From contig OY829648.1 of NCBI GenBank assembly GCA_963691815.1, positions 33,889,456-33,953,455 on the forward strand: 64,000 nucleotides of DNA, in the 5' to 3' direction. The number at the start of each line of letters is the position of its first letter. Within the stretch, counting starts at the first letter, position 1. The notes beneath the pieces were generated by a model, which saw only the letters and a program-made list of their open reading frames with translations, was not told where the DNA came from and ran no database searches. This document shows, one piece after another, positions 47,506-58,800 of the stretch. A program made the translations under genes and the position numbers. The DNA is from Echiichthys vipera (lineage: Eukaryota > Chordata > Actinopteri > Perciformes > Trachinidae).

Positions 47506-48540
47506 GACAGTAGACCAGAGCGCAGAGGTGAAGGAGAAGCAGGGGGCCACAGTGCCTGCGTTTCACTCACATCTGCGGCTAAAAATAGATGTGTGCAAAC
47601 TGTAAAATGTATTAAGGAGCATGAGTGCGACATGAACATAATGTTAGATTCTGTTCATACATTTCATAGTGCATAATGATAATAAATGGACTTTGAACAA
47701 TGCACAGTTTAATGTATAAATAATTCCAGAATTATCAAAAAATGCCAGCGTGCATTATCAAACATCAGATTTGGGGGGGCTGTGTCCGACTATTTCTGGA
47801 ACTTTCCATTTACTTTTCCATTTATTTTGACAATCTGTATATCATTATACAACAGCAAAATGTAAACAAATGTTTACAGGTTCAAATATAGCTGCTGCAA
47901 GTATGTTGACTGTTTCACTTTTTTTTTATAAGATTTTAAATGAATTTGAAGTATTAAATTAACTTTGACATTCATACAGTTTAAAGTAAGAATAATTACA
48001 TTATTATAAGGACTGGACCCAAATATCAATTATTTTTTTTCTTAATATAACTATAAATTATGCCTTTTATTAAACCGTTAGACACCACAGTGTTTCCAAC
48101 TCAGTGTGAGAGTCTTACGTTTTGCTGTCATTTATGGTCACTTTTCTCTCCTCTCCTCTTCCCTCTCTTCACGCTGGGACTGGTTGCACAGCAGACAGTA
48201 GCTTGAGAGCATTCACTAACTTGTTGCCCGATCTACCAATATTAGCTGCTCTGTTAGGCTGAAAAAAATGTGCATGCAGGCTGAAATTCACCCTGGTGTA
48301 CGGAGCAATTACTGTACATCTGGACGCTTACTTATCAATTCCAGTGAAACACTGCAGCGCTGTGCCGTCCATCTCAACGGGGAAAAGAGTCCTGTCTGGA
48401 AGAGGCGAGTTATATCTGAACACTCACACACACATGTTTGTGGAGGTCTGTGTGGTTTTCAGGAAACAAAGTTTACTGCCGTGTGTAATGGCATTCTGCA
48501 TGGAGCTGGCAGGTTCTTCCCCGGTTCATGCTGCTGCTCA
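47506..48540. other. Intron sequence, no gene recognised
   Basis: Follows the hAT element. AT-rich, with a plus-strand frame at 48296-48754 that has no known motif and overlaps a SINE. Confidence 0.45.
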
Positions 48541-48544
48541 GAGT

Positions 48545-48625
48545 AGTCGTTGGTTGCAGCCTAAGTCGGAGTCGAACCCTGTATGTAGGACACCTGCTTT
48601 AACCACTGAGTCGGGCACCCCACCA
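48545..48625 (-). mobile_element. tRNA-derived SINE head
   Basis: On the minus strand cagtggttaaagcaggtgtc (A-box-like) is followed by agggttcgactccgactta, which includes a good B box ggttcgactcc. The rest of the SINE was not delimited. Confidence 0.5.
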
Positions 48626-49702
48626 AGAAATGTTGGACATAATTTTCTCCAAGACAATGGGGGCTTCCAATTCAAGCTGTGCCGTCTGGAACTTTCTACA
48701 GGACAGGTTGAGACTATAAACAAAGATGGGGAAGAGAGGAGGGCTAAGGGCTAGGTTGAAGATGACTCCTCATCGGCCATCACTAGCCAGCTTTTTCCTC
48801 GCCAGTGTTTAGTCTCTGGTGCTGCCCCCCTCCAGAGACAAACACACCTCATAATGAAAATACATACTCATTGTTCGCAATATAGTCATGTGATATCCAG
48901 CACAGAACAAGCTGCAATGCATCGACTTTATTTGATGTATGGGCCACCGCTTATTACTATTGTTTACAAGATTACAAGCCTGAAGAGAGAAAACTGTTTT
49001 CCATTGAGGATAAACACAAGTTTGAGCACACTGTTTATACTTTTTAATTAAACTGCATTCGATCTTGACCATTTCAAACGTGTTATCAGTAAAGGTAGAG
49101 CGAGTAATCGTTTTGGCCGATGAATCTGCGCCGGAATTGGCGGAACTTGACTCCGATAGTGGTCGATGACACACACACAAACACACACACAGAGTGCATG
49201 GAAGAGACAGGGCGTGTGCAGCAGCAGTAGAGAGAGGAGAGAAGTGACCCAAACCCAGAGTCAACAAACGTAATCTCCTTTGTGGCAATAAGTACCACTT
49301 GTTCAACAAGAATAAATGTGTATCATATTTCAGCATCAATGAATTCCTTTTTTGAATTTATTCTTTAAAAATAAGATAATAAAAAAAAAACATTATTTAG
49401 TGGTTATAAAGAACAGAACTGTTAAGAGTATGGATCAGATGAAGATTAAATCCTAACATACCATCCCTAGCTGGTTAGTGGTGGTTCCTCCTATGGGAGG
49501 ATGAGAAAATCACAGTTCCTTTCACATCCATCACTCACAAAATGTATATAATGTATAATCGGCTAAAGGCTTTTTCCTGCTCCGAACTATCTATTATTTT
49601 ATCTGCCTTTAAAAATCCACTATCGGTCGACCTCTAGTTATCAGCCACATTGGCATGTAAAACCAGAGTTCCAATGGAGATCCTGACCCTTGCTGCTCTC
49701 AC
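48626..49702. other. Intron sequence with a probable DNA-element end near 49560-49636
   Basis: The stretch ending atcggtcgacctctag resembles, in reverse, the agaggtcgaccgat terminus of a common fish DNA transposon. The matching other end was not found. No gene is supported here. Confidence 0.4.
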
Positions 49703-49867
49703 CATGGCTGGGAATCCTCCGTTCTCTCTGTCACTGAAGCCCTCACTCATATCGGCCAGGTTGGTCATACTGCCTCCATGGGTTCCGTTCAAGGTGCTGT
49801 TGTACTGCTCAATGCTTTTAGACACTTCCTGTTGGCTGTCCTGAATCTGGGACAACTTACTGCGAGC
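49703..49867 (-). CDS. eps15l1: eps15l1 exon: end of coiled coil and linker
   Basis: The 165-nt, phase 0-0 exon encodes 55 residues from ARSKLSQIQDSQQEVSKSIE to SDRENGGFPAM. It closes the coiled coil and leads into the DPF region; the block TNLADMSEGF parallels the mammalian T-D-L-A-N-L-S-E-G-V segment. The acceptor is tatcctgcag and the donor ATG|gtgaga. The 5.4-kb intron upstream holds two opposing LINE pieces. The 7.05-kb intron downstream holds a complete hAT-type element. Confidence 0.93.
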
Positions 49868-49999
49868 CTGCAGGATACACACACACACAAACAGTTCAGT
49901 GACAGCCAATACATGTATAAAAAAAAAAGCTCTTAGTGGATGTATTTGATGTGGGCAGCTTATTTCTGTACACCTGCTGGAGTTGAACAAATACATTCA

Positions 50000-50063
50000 G
50001 TTCAATTCAATTGTATTTATAGTGCCAAATCATACCAAAATTTATCTCAAGACACTTTAACTT
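50000..50063 (-). repeat. Retroposon tail, reverse copy of the 18.4-kb family
   Basis: The segments caattcaattgtatttatag and gccaaatcataccaaaattt are the reverse complement of the tails at 18600 and 53770. Truncated after about 60 bp. Confidence 0.65.
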
Positions 50064-50138
50064 TACATATATATAAGACTTTTTGTCTTGATCGGTTGGG
50101 AAGGAAGATAAGGAGAGAGAAAGACAGACACAAAGACC

Positions 50139-51840
50139 AGCTCTAACTGGGGGATCCCGAGGCGTTCCCAGGCCAGTGTGGAGATATAATCTCTCCACCT
50201 AGTTCTGGGTCTTCCCCGAGGTCTCCGCCCAGCTGGACGTGCCTGGAACACCTCCCTAGGGAGGCGCCCAGGGGGCATCCTTACTAGATGCCCTAAACAC
50301 CTCAACTGGCTCCTTTCAACGCTAAGGAGCAGCGGCTCTACTCGGAGTTCCTCACGGATGGCTGAACTTCTCACCCTATCTCTAAGGGAGACCCTCCTGA
50401 GAAAACCCATTTCGGCCGCTTGTACCCGCGACCTTGTTCTTTCGGTCATGACCCAGCTTTCATGACCATAGGTGAGGGTAGGAACGAAGATTGACCGGTA
50501 GATTGAGAGCTTTGCCTTCCGGCTCAGCTCTCTTTTCGTCACAACGGTGCGGCAGAGCAACTGCAACACCGCCCCCGCTGCTCCGATTCTCCCGCCAAAC
50601 TCACGCTCCATCGCCCCCTCACTTGTGAACATGATCCCGAGGTACTTGAACTCCTTCACTTGGGGTAAGGACTCATTCCCTACCTGGAGTAAGCGATCCA
50701 CCGGTTTCCTGCTAAGAGCCATGGCCTCAGATTTAGAGGTGCTGATCCTCATCCCGGCCGTTTCACACTCGGCTGCGAACCGATCCAGTGAGTGCTGAAG
50801 GTCACTGACCGACGATGCCATCAGGACCACATCATCTGCGAAAAGCAGAGACGAGATCCTCAGCCCACCGAACTGCAACCCCTCCCCACCAAAACTACGC
50901 CTCGAGATCCTGTCCATGAAAATCACGAACAGGATTGGTGACAAAGCGCACCACTGGCGGAGGCCAACCACCATTCGGAAACGAATCCGACTTACTGCCG
51001 AGGATCCGGACACAGCTCTCGCTTTGGGTGTACAGAGATTGGATGGCCCACAGAAGTGACCCCCTCACCCCATACTCCCGCAGCACCGCCCACAGTATCT
51101 CCCGAGGAACCCGGTCATATGCCTTCTACAGATCTACAAAACACATGTAGACTGGATGAGCATACTCCCAGGCCCCCTTCAGGATCCTTGCGAGAATGAA
51201 GAGCTGGTCCGTTGTTCCACGTCCAGGACGGAATCCACATTGTTCCTCTTCAATCTGAGGTTCAACTATAGGACGAACCCTCCTTTCCAGCACCTTGGAG
51301 TAGACTTTACCAGGGAGGCTGAGTAGTGTGATACCCCTGTAATGGCACACACCCTCTGGTCCCCCTTTTTAAAAAGAGGAACCACCAACCCGGTCTGCCA
51401 CTCCCTTGGCACTGTCCCAGACTTCCACGCAATGTTGAAGAGGCGTGTCAACCAAGACAGCCCCTCCAAACCCAAAGCTTTCAACATTTCTGGACGAATC
51501 TCATCAACCCCTGGGGCTTTGCCACTGTGGAGTTGTTTGACTACCTCAGTGACTTCCGCCAGAGATATTGACAATGATTCCCCATCATCCTCCAGCTCTG
51601 CCTCTAACAGGCCCTTCTGGCCTGTTGGTACCTTGCAACTGCCTCCGGAGTCTTCTGGGATGGAAGCTTTAAACATTGCCCACTCCGGTTGAATGCCCCC
51701 AACCTCCACAGGGATGCCAGAAAAGCTCCGCCGGAGGTGTGAGTTGAAGATCTCTCGGACAGGGGCCTCCTCCAGACGTTCCCAGTTCACCCGCACTACT
51801 CCTTTGGGTTTACCTGTTCTGTCCAGAATCTTCCCCCATC
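50139..51840 (-). pseudogene. Non-LTR reverse transcriptase, longest LINE copy (C)
   Basis: Minus-strand frames cover an N-terminal section with LHSGKAPGVDEIRPEMLKAL and PLFKKGDQRVC, then YRGITLLSLPGKVYSKVLER with FRPGRGTTDQLF, the FADD catalytic box in SSLLFADDVVLMASSVSDLQ, and the TRWRDYISTLAWERLGIPQL end. At least three frame breaks occur (near 51340, 51126 and 51013). The endonuclease part and the 3' tail are missing. It lies in the intron between the coiled-coil exons at 49.8 and 55.3 kb. Confidence 0.9.
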
Positions 51841-52074
51841 CTCTGAAAATGACATTTTATGCGTTTTAAATCTTTTATATGTTTTATGTGTTATTTCTTC
51901 CAATGCTTTTATTGTTTTATGTGAATCACTTTGAAATCAGTCATGTCTGATTTCACATAGTCCATTCACTTCCACATTCACTTCTAACCTGTTGATTTTG
52001 GTTTCCAGTACTGCAATCTTCTGTAGAAGTTGGTGGTAGTCGTCAGGCAAAGCTCTTGATCTCCTGGTCAATCT

Positions 52075-52535
52075 TCGTTCCTACCCTCACCTATGGTCAT
52101 GAAAGCTGGGTCATGACCAAAAGAACAAGGTCGCGGGTACAAGCGGCCGAAATGTTTTTTTTTTTAGGAGGGTGGCTGGAATCTCCCTTAGAGATAGGAT
52201 GAGAAGTTCAGCCATCCGTGCGGAACTCGGAGTAGAGCCGCAGCTCCTTTGCATTGAAAGGAGCCACTTGAGGTGGTTTGTGCATCTAGTAAGGATGCCC
52301 CCTGGGCACCTCCCAATGGAGGTGTTCCAGACACATCCAGCCGGGAGGAGGCCTTGGGGAAGACCCAGGACTAGGTGGAGAGATTATATCTCCACACTGG
52401 CCTGGGAACGCCTCGGGATCACCCAGTTAGAGCTGGTTAATGTGGCCCGGGAAAGGGAAGTTTGGGGTCCTCTGCTAGAGCTGCTGCCCCCGCGACCCGA
52501 CCCCGGATAAGAGGTTAAAGATGAAGTGAAGTGAA
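52075..52535 (+). pseudogene. LINE 3' fragment (copy D), opposite strand to copy C
   Basis: Encodes VPTLTYGHESWVMTKRTRSR, then MAGISLRDRMRSSAIRAELG and TRWRDYISTLAWERLGITQL to LLPPRPDPG, with a poly-T insertion and frame shift near 52155. The 3' end has the aagatgaagtgaagtgaagt tail, which shows the true 3' terminus of this family. Confidence 0.9.
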
Positions 52536-52949
52536 GTTCTGTATTTTATCCATATAATAGTAATAATTGTACAACGTTACCTGAATGTTTACCGTAGCTA
52601 TGGCAACAACAGCAGGCTAGCATATCAACAACAATACAGTTAGGATTTGGCACTTTTGAACAAAAACAATTATAACTACCAACAGTCAAACCCCTCAGGA
52701 CCTTAACGATGTGTTGTCACAAGTTAAAATATCAAATAAGAAGCATAAATCAAGTTTTTAAACCTGTGAATCTGCAAGTTGTTTTCTCGTGGATTGGCTA
52801 GTTTTTAATCCCTAATTTTACCCCCCTCCTCCAGGTCCGTATTTATTCTTTTTATACTTGGCCCTTATACACCGTCGTACCTTAGCTATACTTGTTTCTA
52901 CTATTCTACTATATTAACCAACATAACATACAAGTCATATTCACATTAC

Positions 52950-53437
52950 TTTAGTACGGAAGCCATAAAAGTTCATACATTACATACATTTTATTTCCTC
53001 TGTTTTTCCGTGATAACAAGATCATTTTCCTCAGTTTTCTCGTGATAACAAGATAATTTCCCCGATTTTCTCTTGATAATGAGAAAGTTAATTTGAGATC
53101 TGGAGAATCATTGTAGCAATGTCAGAGGAGCAGGAGAATATGGATCACCATCACATACTCTTCAATCAAGGCCTGACAGGTTGAAACAACTTTATTCTAT
53201 TACAGATAATGTTCAAATTAGTGTGAGTCATCGAAGAAAATAGTTATTAAGGCCTCAGCTTTATCAGAGGCGTCAGTTGTGATGGAAATCTCAGGCCTAT
53301 CACGTTTCATTCATTATCTATCAAATTAATTATCTTGTTATCATGGGAAAACGGATCAAAATTATCTTGTTGTCACAAGAAAACCGAGGAAATAAAATGT
53401 ATGTAACGTATGACCTTTTAGGGCTTCCGTACTATAG
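52950..53437. mobile_element. Foldback element with agtacggaagcc ends
   Basis: The left end agtacggaagccataaaag is mirrored by ttttagggcttccgtact on the right. Each arm carries two or three copies of a tctcgtgataacaagataat-type motif, so arms of about 110 bp can pair. The loop contains no gene. Confidence 0.78.
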
Positions 53438-53614
53438 ATATCATTATAGTTATTGTTACTTTTGTGGTTGCTTTGATCTCCAGAAGTGTGTCTCTGTCTG
53501 TCTTTGTGTCTGTCTTTGTCTCTCTCTGTCCATCTGTCCGTCTTTTATCTCTTTCTCTCTCATTTTCTTCCTCCCCAAACGGTGCAGACAGATGTCCGTC
53601 CTCCACAGAGCTGG

Positions 53615-53806
53615 GTCTGTTCCATGTTCCTGTCCGTTATAGGGAAGGTTTTCGTTGCCACTGTACTCCAGGGGGGAATTGTTGGGTCTACGTAAATCAT
53701 AAATAAGTCATAGAGTCTGGTCTATACCTACTCTGTAAAGTGTCCTGAGATAACTTTTGTTATGATTTGGCACTGTATATAAAATTTAATTTAATTTAAT
53801 GGGCAT
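53615..53806 (+). repeat. LINE/SINE 3' tail ending in (AATTT)n
   Basis: Nearly the same as 18440-18634, for example agggaaggttttcgttgcca, and ends ataaaatttaatttaattt. Confidence 0.75.
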
Positions 53807-54209
53807 CAAGTGTAAAGTTCAAAATGAGAAAAACAAACAAATAAATAAACCAAAAAAGGAAAAGAAAAGAAAAAGGGAAATGTCTAAATAAATAAGTTAG
53901 GTTGATGCAATAATACATAAGCAATATAAACTCATATATAACTAACTTGTATCAAGTGTTTCCACTATTTCCATTTCCAAAGACTACTGTCGGGGTTTAA
54001 AAGCCTGATAGCAGACGGAATGAAAGACTTTGGGTAGCAGTTTGTTTTGCTGCGTGGTGCTACAGAGCGCCATTAATCTGAATTCCAAGGAGAGAACGTG
54101 GTCGTTTTGGTCAACTATTACAATTCCTGTCCTTTACACAAAGGCCCTCAAACCAGCAAATAAAGACTTCCTCAGTAATAGTAAATAAAGTAAAAGAAGC
54201 CGTCTATGC

Positions 54210-54497
54210 AAAACTGTCGTTAAGACCCAATAGAGCACTTACGAAGTCCAAACCAACTTCCGACCAACGACTGTCACTCTAACGACAGTCATTGGCACTT
54301 GGAGCACAAAGGGTTCCAGTGACATCACCGGCCTTGTGAGAGGTTAAATACCTGGATCTCCACACCAGTCAGTTGGACCAGTCCTAGCCTGGTCAGATGC
54401 GTACACAAACTGATGAAGCCTCTTGGATGAGAGGTGAAACCTCTTCCTGGACAAACAACCAAGTCCAGTTGCTTTTGACTGAAATTGCTTTCGGGAT
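54210..54497 (+). mobile_element. 10-bp-duplication family, 5'-truncated copy (copy 3)
   Basis: From cgttaagacccaatagagc to the ctttcgggat end it parallels 57289-57573. The left terminus is missing, so no target duplication can be tested. Confidence 0.75.
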
Positions 54498-55264
54498 AAG
54501 GCATAAAGTTGTTTAAGAGTGATGTGGGAATTGGGTCTAAAAGACAGGTTGTTGGGTTAACTCGGGTGAAAACTCTACCGTGTGTTACTGCATCAACCAG
54601 GACGAAATGCTCCAATGTCTCCTCAGATAAAAGTTATGGTTCATGCTAAGTAAAAGCAACATTGTTTTGTTCTAAAAGAGTGGATCTAACACCAACGATT
54701 TTACCTCGGAAGTGGTCTGCAAAGTCCTCACATAGATGGTTTGTTGGAACTATGGTTCTTAAAATCACCATTAGTTAAACAAGCAATTTTGGAGAAGAGG
54801 AATTAGTGGTTGTTCTTTTTATCTGAGATGAGTTGTGCTTTATTGTAGATTTTGAGTTTGTCCCGGAATATGTCATATGCCTCAATTTTCTCTCTGCACT
54901 CCTGCAATTTCTTTCCAGTTTTGTTTCAGTCTTCATCCAAGGTGGTGTAGGTTTGGTTGATATTGCTTTGGTGCAAAGTGGAGCCACTGAATCTAGGGCT
55001 GACCTGAGTTTACTGTTAAAATTGTTAACAATAAAACCGCAGGGTGCAGGTAAAATGTCAGCAGTGCGTTTGTGTAAAATTTCAATAAAATTTGCAGCAA
55101 CTTCAGAAGTAAGGTAGGAGGTGGTTATTACATTCTGGAAACTATCATTTTCTCATAAAGGATGTAGAAAGAAAGAATGGAGACTACATCATGCACCAAC
55201 CACACGTTGTGTGTGTGTCTAAAGTTAAGCTGTGTGACACACACACACACGCCCTGTTTCCTAC
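54498..55264. other. Intron sequence, no gene recognised
   Basis: Open frames at 54775-55117 on both strands show no known motif. The exon at 55265 follows immediately. Confidence 0.45.
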
Positions 55265-55462
55265 CTGGTTGATCTCATCCTGTGTGGCCTTCAGCGACTT
55301 GATGATGGTCTCCAGTTGGATCTTTCCAGCTGCCAGGCTCTGCTCCAGCTGGTTCTCCTCCTGCTGCAGTCGACCCAGGTCTGCCTTCGCTCGACTCAGC
55401 TCTTCCTCCTGGCTCTGCAAATCTGACTCCTGGGAGTGGATCTGACTCTGGAGGGTCGAGAT
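55265..55462 (-). CDS. eps15l1: eps15l1 exon: coiled-coil segment
   Basis: The 198-nt, phase 0-0 exon encodes 66 residues, from ISTLQSQIHSQESDL to LETIIKSLKATQDEINQ. The tail is one of the most diagnostic stretches for EPS15L1 against EPS15. The acceptor is tgctttcag and the donor CAG|gtagga. The segment is helical and charged without proline and continues the coiled coil. A short CA run lies about 10 bp past the donor. Confidence 0.95.
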
Positions 55463-55821
55463 CTGAAAGCAGACAAAAATGAAATGAACACCTGCCAGGC
55501 AACAATGCCAATCCATTTTGCATCTGGTGACTGATGAACCATATGCTCCACCACATCATTAATTAATTAATTTTACTTTCTTCCCTTAGGCACCTTCTCA
55601 CTTGGCTCTTGGCAATTATGACATTTAGCTGAACAGTAACACAAACCTATTTAAAAATGATCAACATTAAAAAATAACACCATAAATGTAATAAATTACT
55701 TTTTATTACTTATGATTCTGTAGCCTCCATGGCAAAGCTAGTGCAATGCATCACAGGGATGGAAACTTTAGCCTTGTTTTCAGTTTCTTCCACATCCCCC
55801 AGTTCTTCCTCTCTTTCTCAC

Positions 55822-55983
55822 CATCTGAGACTCTTCCTGGCACTTCATCCGGACTTCATTAAGCATGTCCTCTAATTTATGTTTCTGCTGGTCCATCTCC
55901 TCCAGGCGGTCCTGGGCATCCTGTTTCTGAGCCTCCAGCTCTTGCAGGCTGGCTGTCTCTCTGTCGAGGTCATTCTGCATCTC
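55822..55983 (-). CDS. eps15l1: eps15l1 exon: coiled-coil segment
   Basis: The 162-nt exon is in phase 0 at both ends and encodes 54 residues beginning EMQNDLDRETASLQELEAQK and ending KCQEESQM. It is rich in Glu, Gln, Lys and Leu with clear heptads and no proline, as expected for the parallel coiled coil of EPS15L1. The acceptor is ctccctcag and the donor ATG|gtgaga. It is separated from its neighbours by introns of only 366 and 359 bp, so the three coiled-coil exons at 55.3-56.4 kb form a compact cluster. Confidence 0.93.
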
Positions 55984-56349
55984 CTGAGGGAGCATACAGC
56001 AAAACAACCTATGAGTGCCGATCAAGTACCATGTGCTTGATTGGCTACTTAGGTGTTATTGTTGGTGTCCATCACATAAAAAAATACACACTGCACCCAT
56101 GAGCCCTATATAGAAACTAACCTGCCTAAAGGATATTTACACCAGCTAAGAATAATATTTGTATTTTATATGATTTTACTTGAATATGCAGGGCAAAAAG
56201 AGACTATTATTCAATTAATATCTCTTTAAAAATAGAATCAACCAACGTTTAATGATTAAATTCAAATGAAAGCAGTCCACATTAACCATTAACCAACAGT
56301 ATAAGTTCATACTGCAGCTGACTGACTGAAGTGAACAAGTTGCCCTCAC

Positions 56350-56422
56350 CTGCACCTCTGCACTCTTGTGTCTGATGGCCTCCTCTGTCTCCCTGATGTC
56401 CTGCTCCAGAGTGTACTTCTCC
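56350..56422 (-). CDS. eps15l1: eps15l1 exon: coiled-coil segment, first exon seen
   Basis: The 73-nt exon supplies the last base of a split codon and then 24 codons, EKYTLEQDIRETEEAIRHK followed by SAEVQ. This matches the coiled coil of EPS15L1/EPS15, where the same place reads EKYxLEQDIREKEEAIR. The donor is CAG|gtgagg. The acceptor is tgtgtcag directly behind a 165-bp TG tract, with no polypyrimidine run (see findings). The segment has heptad character and lies in the region that drives dimer and tetramer formation in this family. The next exon upstream was not recognised in the 7.6 kb that remain. Confidence 0.88.
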
Positions 56423-56424
56423 CT

Positions 56425-56595
<171 letters not shown>

Positions 56596-56599
56596 AACT

Positions 56600-57024
56600 A
56601 GCATAACTATATTGTATCTAGACATAGAATCAAATAACTACAACCCCCCGCTGTCTACTTACAACAACATGTCAGAGTAACAAGACACTGGACTGGGATT
56701 CTATCAAATCCACAATGTCACAGATTGAAGGAACTGAGGAAACTAGAGACAATCTTGCCATGGGACCATTGGGCCAGGGGCATAAAGTGGTGGAGCCACT
56801 TGGCCCCTTACATACTTTCTATCCCCCTATTTCCAGCCCAAGCCTGGAAATTCAGACCCACATCTGTCCAGACATAGGGTCCGTGTATGATCAATAGTCT
56901 TTCCAAACTCAAGGTGCGGCATCAACACATGCAGTTCAAAATACCACTGCACGCAATTGGATTTCATTATGACTGAGTACGACCAATCAGAGCAATGTAC
57001 AAATTTGATGATCTAGTTTTCGCT
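56600..57024. other. Intron sequence, no gene recognised
   Basis: Should contain the branch point for the exon at 56422 near its low-coordinate edge, since the repeat itself has no A on the transcript strand. Confidence 0.4.
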
Positions 57025-57034
57025 AAGCCCTATT

Positions 57035-57573
57035 TGCCTGTGAATGTTCTCATTTGTCCAGGCTATCGTTATCCCCAAAGCAATTTCAGTCAAAAGCAAC
57101 TGGACTTGGTTATTTGTCTAGGAAGACGTTTCACCTCTTCCATCAGAAACCATCACTAAACAGGGGAGGAGGTCTGAGACACCACTTATCTCCAATTTAC
57201 AATGCTGCCCTTTCATCCCTTCCCGGGAGATTCAACAATCTAACCTCAAAGAACAACTATTCACAAATGGCCTCCTGTGACTCCAACAACTGCCGTTAAG
57301 ACCCAATAGAACACTAAAGAAGTCGAAACCAACTTCCCACCAGAAACTGTCCCTCCAACGACAGTCGTTGGCACTTGGAGCACAAATGGTTCCAGTGACA
57401 TCATCTGCCTTGTGAGAGATTAAATACCTGGATCTCCACACCACTTAGTTGGACCAGTCCCAGCCTGGTCAGATGCGTACATGAACTGATGAAGACTCTT
57501 GGATGAGAGGTGAAACGTCTTCCTAGACAAAACACCAAGTCCAGTTGCTTTTGACTGAAATTGCTTTGGGGAT
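57035..57573 (+). mobile_element. 10-bp-duplication family, full-length copy (copy 2)
   Basis: aagccctatt occurs at 57025-57034 and again at 57574-57583 as an exact 10-bp target duplication. The element starts gcctgtgaatgttctc, followed by the subterminal repeat atccccaaagcaatttcagt (from 57072), and ends with the reverse complement of that repeat. The left end thus has about 36 bp that the right end lacks. No coding frame of note in 539 bp. Confidence 0.85.
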
Positions 57574-58107
57574 AAGCCCTATTCGTTAATCAAACAGCGG
57601 GGCTAACTGGTAAATTAAAAAGCAAATACATCTTTCTTGCAAACTAAAGATTTGAGTGCGTTTATAGTAGAGGTCAAAGCTGTTTCATCTTCCACACCCA
57701 TCTTTGTTGTTTACTATCAAGACTACAACGGCGCATCACTGTCGTCATCGGATACACCTGCCCAGATAGTACGATTTGATTGGTGATTCGGAATATTCTA
57801 AAATAGTAATTGTGCTCCAATTGAGAGTGCCCAGAGCCACAGCAGAGCAAACGGAAATTTGCTGGTGGAGGTTTCTGGATCTGCTAAATATCACTTTTCA
57901 GGTGGTGATCAGAGCGGCTATTTAACCAAATGTTCGATCAAACGTCACCAACGTGTTTGACAATAAACCTGCAACCAGCAAGTTTGTTATAGAATTTTAG
58001 AACCAGCATTTAGAGTGTTGTGCAGAACTCAAGTATTTTTGTCTGTTTAAACTTCAAACACTTACATGTGATGTCATTGCCTCTACTTGTGAGTGAACCC
58101 ATGTCTC

Positions 58108-58175
58108 CCTAGTGGCGCAAGTCAACTGCTCTGGGGACACAAGGGTCTATGGTTCAAATCCCCAGGCAGCCAAGA
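58108..58175 (+). mobile_element. tRNA-like SINE head
   Basis: An A-box-like tagtggcgcaagtc and a B box ggttcaaatcc lie about 40 bp apart. The body beyond was not recognised. Confidence 0.45.
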
Positions 58176-58534
58176 CAATGAATGCATGTAATGTTTTCAA
58201 GAATATATTACATTGTTTAAATTTCATCGGTTCCTCCATCTATCCAATCAGCATAAAACCTGTTATCTTTAATGCAGCTGTTGGACACTGTCAAAGGTCT
58301 TAATAATTTGAAGCGTTCAACTTCTGATGGTCTGAGTTGGCTTGAACCCTGGAATAATCACGTGCAGCTATATTTTAATGTATATAGTAGAAAAAGTCTT
58401 TAATTAAATATGATGTGTATTTAATTTTTTAACAAGCACACGTATTTCCACAATTTTTAAGATTTGTGAGTAGGTTGCGGTCAAAATCACGACAAAAGCA
58501 TAGCCACTCACGAGCCACTATACACCTTGCTAGC

Positions 58535-58800
58535 ACCAGGTTACTCCCTTTTGCCTTCAGAACTCTCTTAATTCTTTGAGGCATAAACTATATTCAACAA
58601 GGTGCTGGAAACATTTCTCAGAGATTTTGGTCCAAACTGACATGATAAAATTCTGCAGTTGCTGCAAATTTGTCGAGTGAATATGAATCTTCTGTTTCAC
58701 CACATCCCAAAGGTGCTCTATTGGAGTGAGATCGCAGGACACATTCATAAAGTTGCTGTACGTACAGAAGATGGTGCATGCCAGTTTCTAAGAAAACTTT
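58535..58800 (-). pseudogene. Tc1/mariner transposase C-terminal fragment
   Basis: The minus-strand frame 58557-58748 gives DLTPIEHLWDVVKQKIHIHS, with the Pro-Ile-Glu motif holding the last catalytic Glu, and the WTKISEKCFQHLVEYS end. Only the final fifth of the transposase is left and no ends were found. Confidence 0.75.

Noticed and set aside
48296..48754. 152-residue plus-strand open frame
   Set aside because: No motif seen, and it crosses a tRNA-SINE head with a B box on the other strand.
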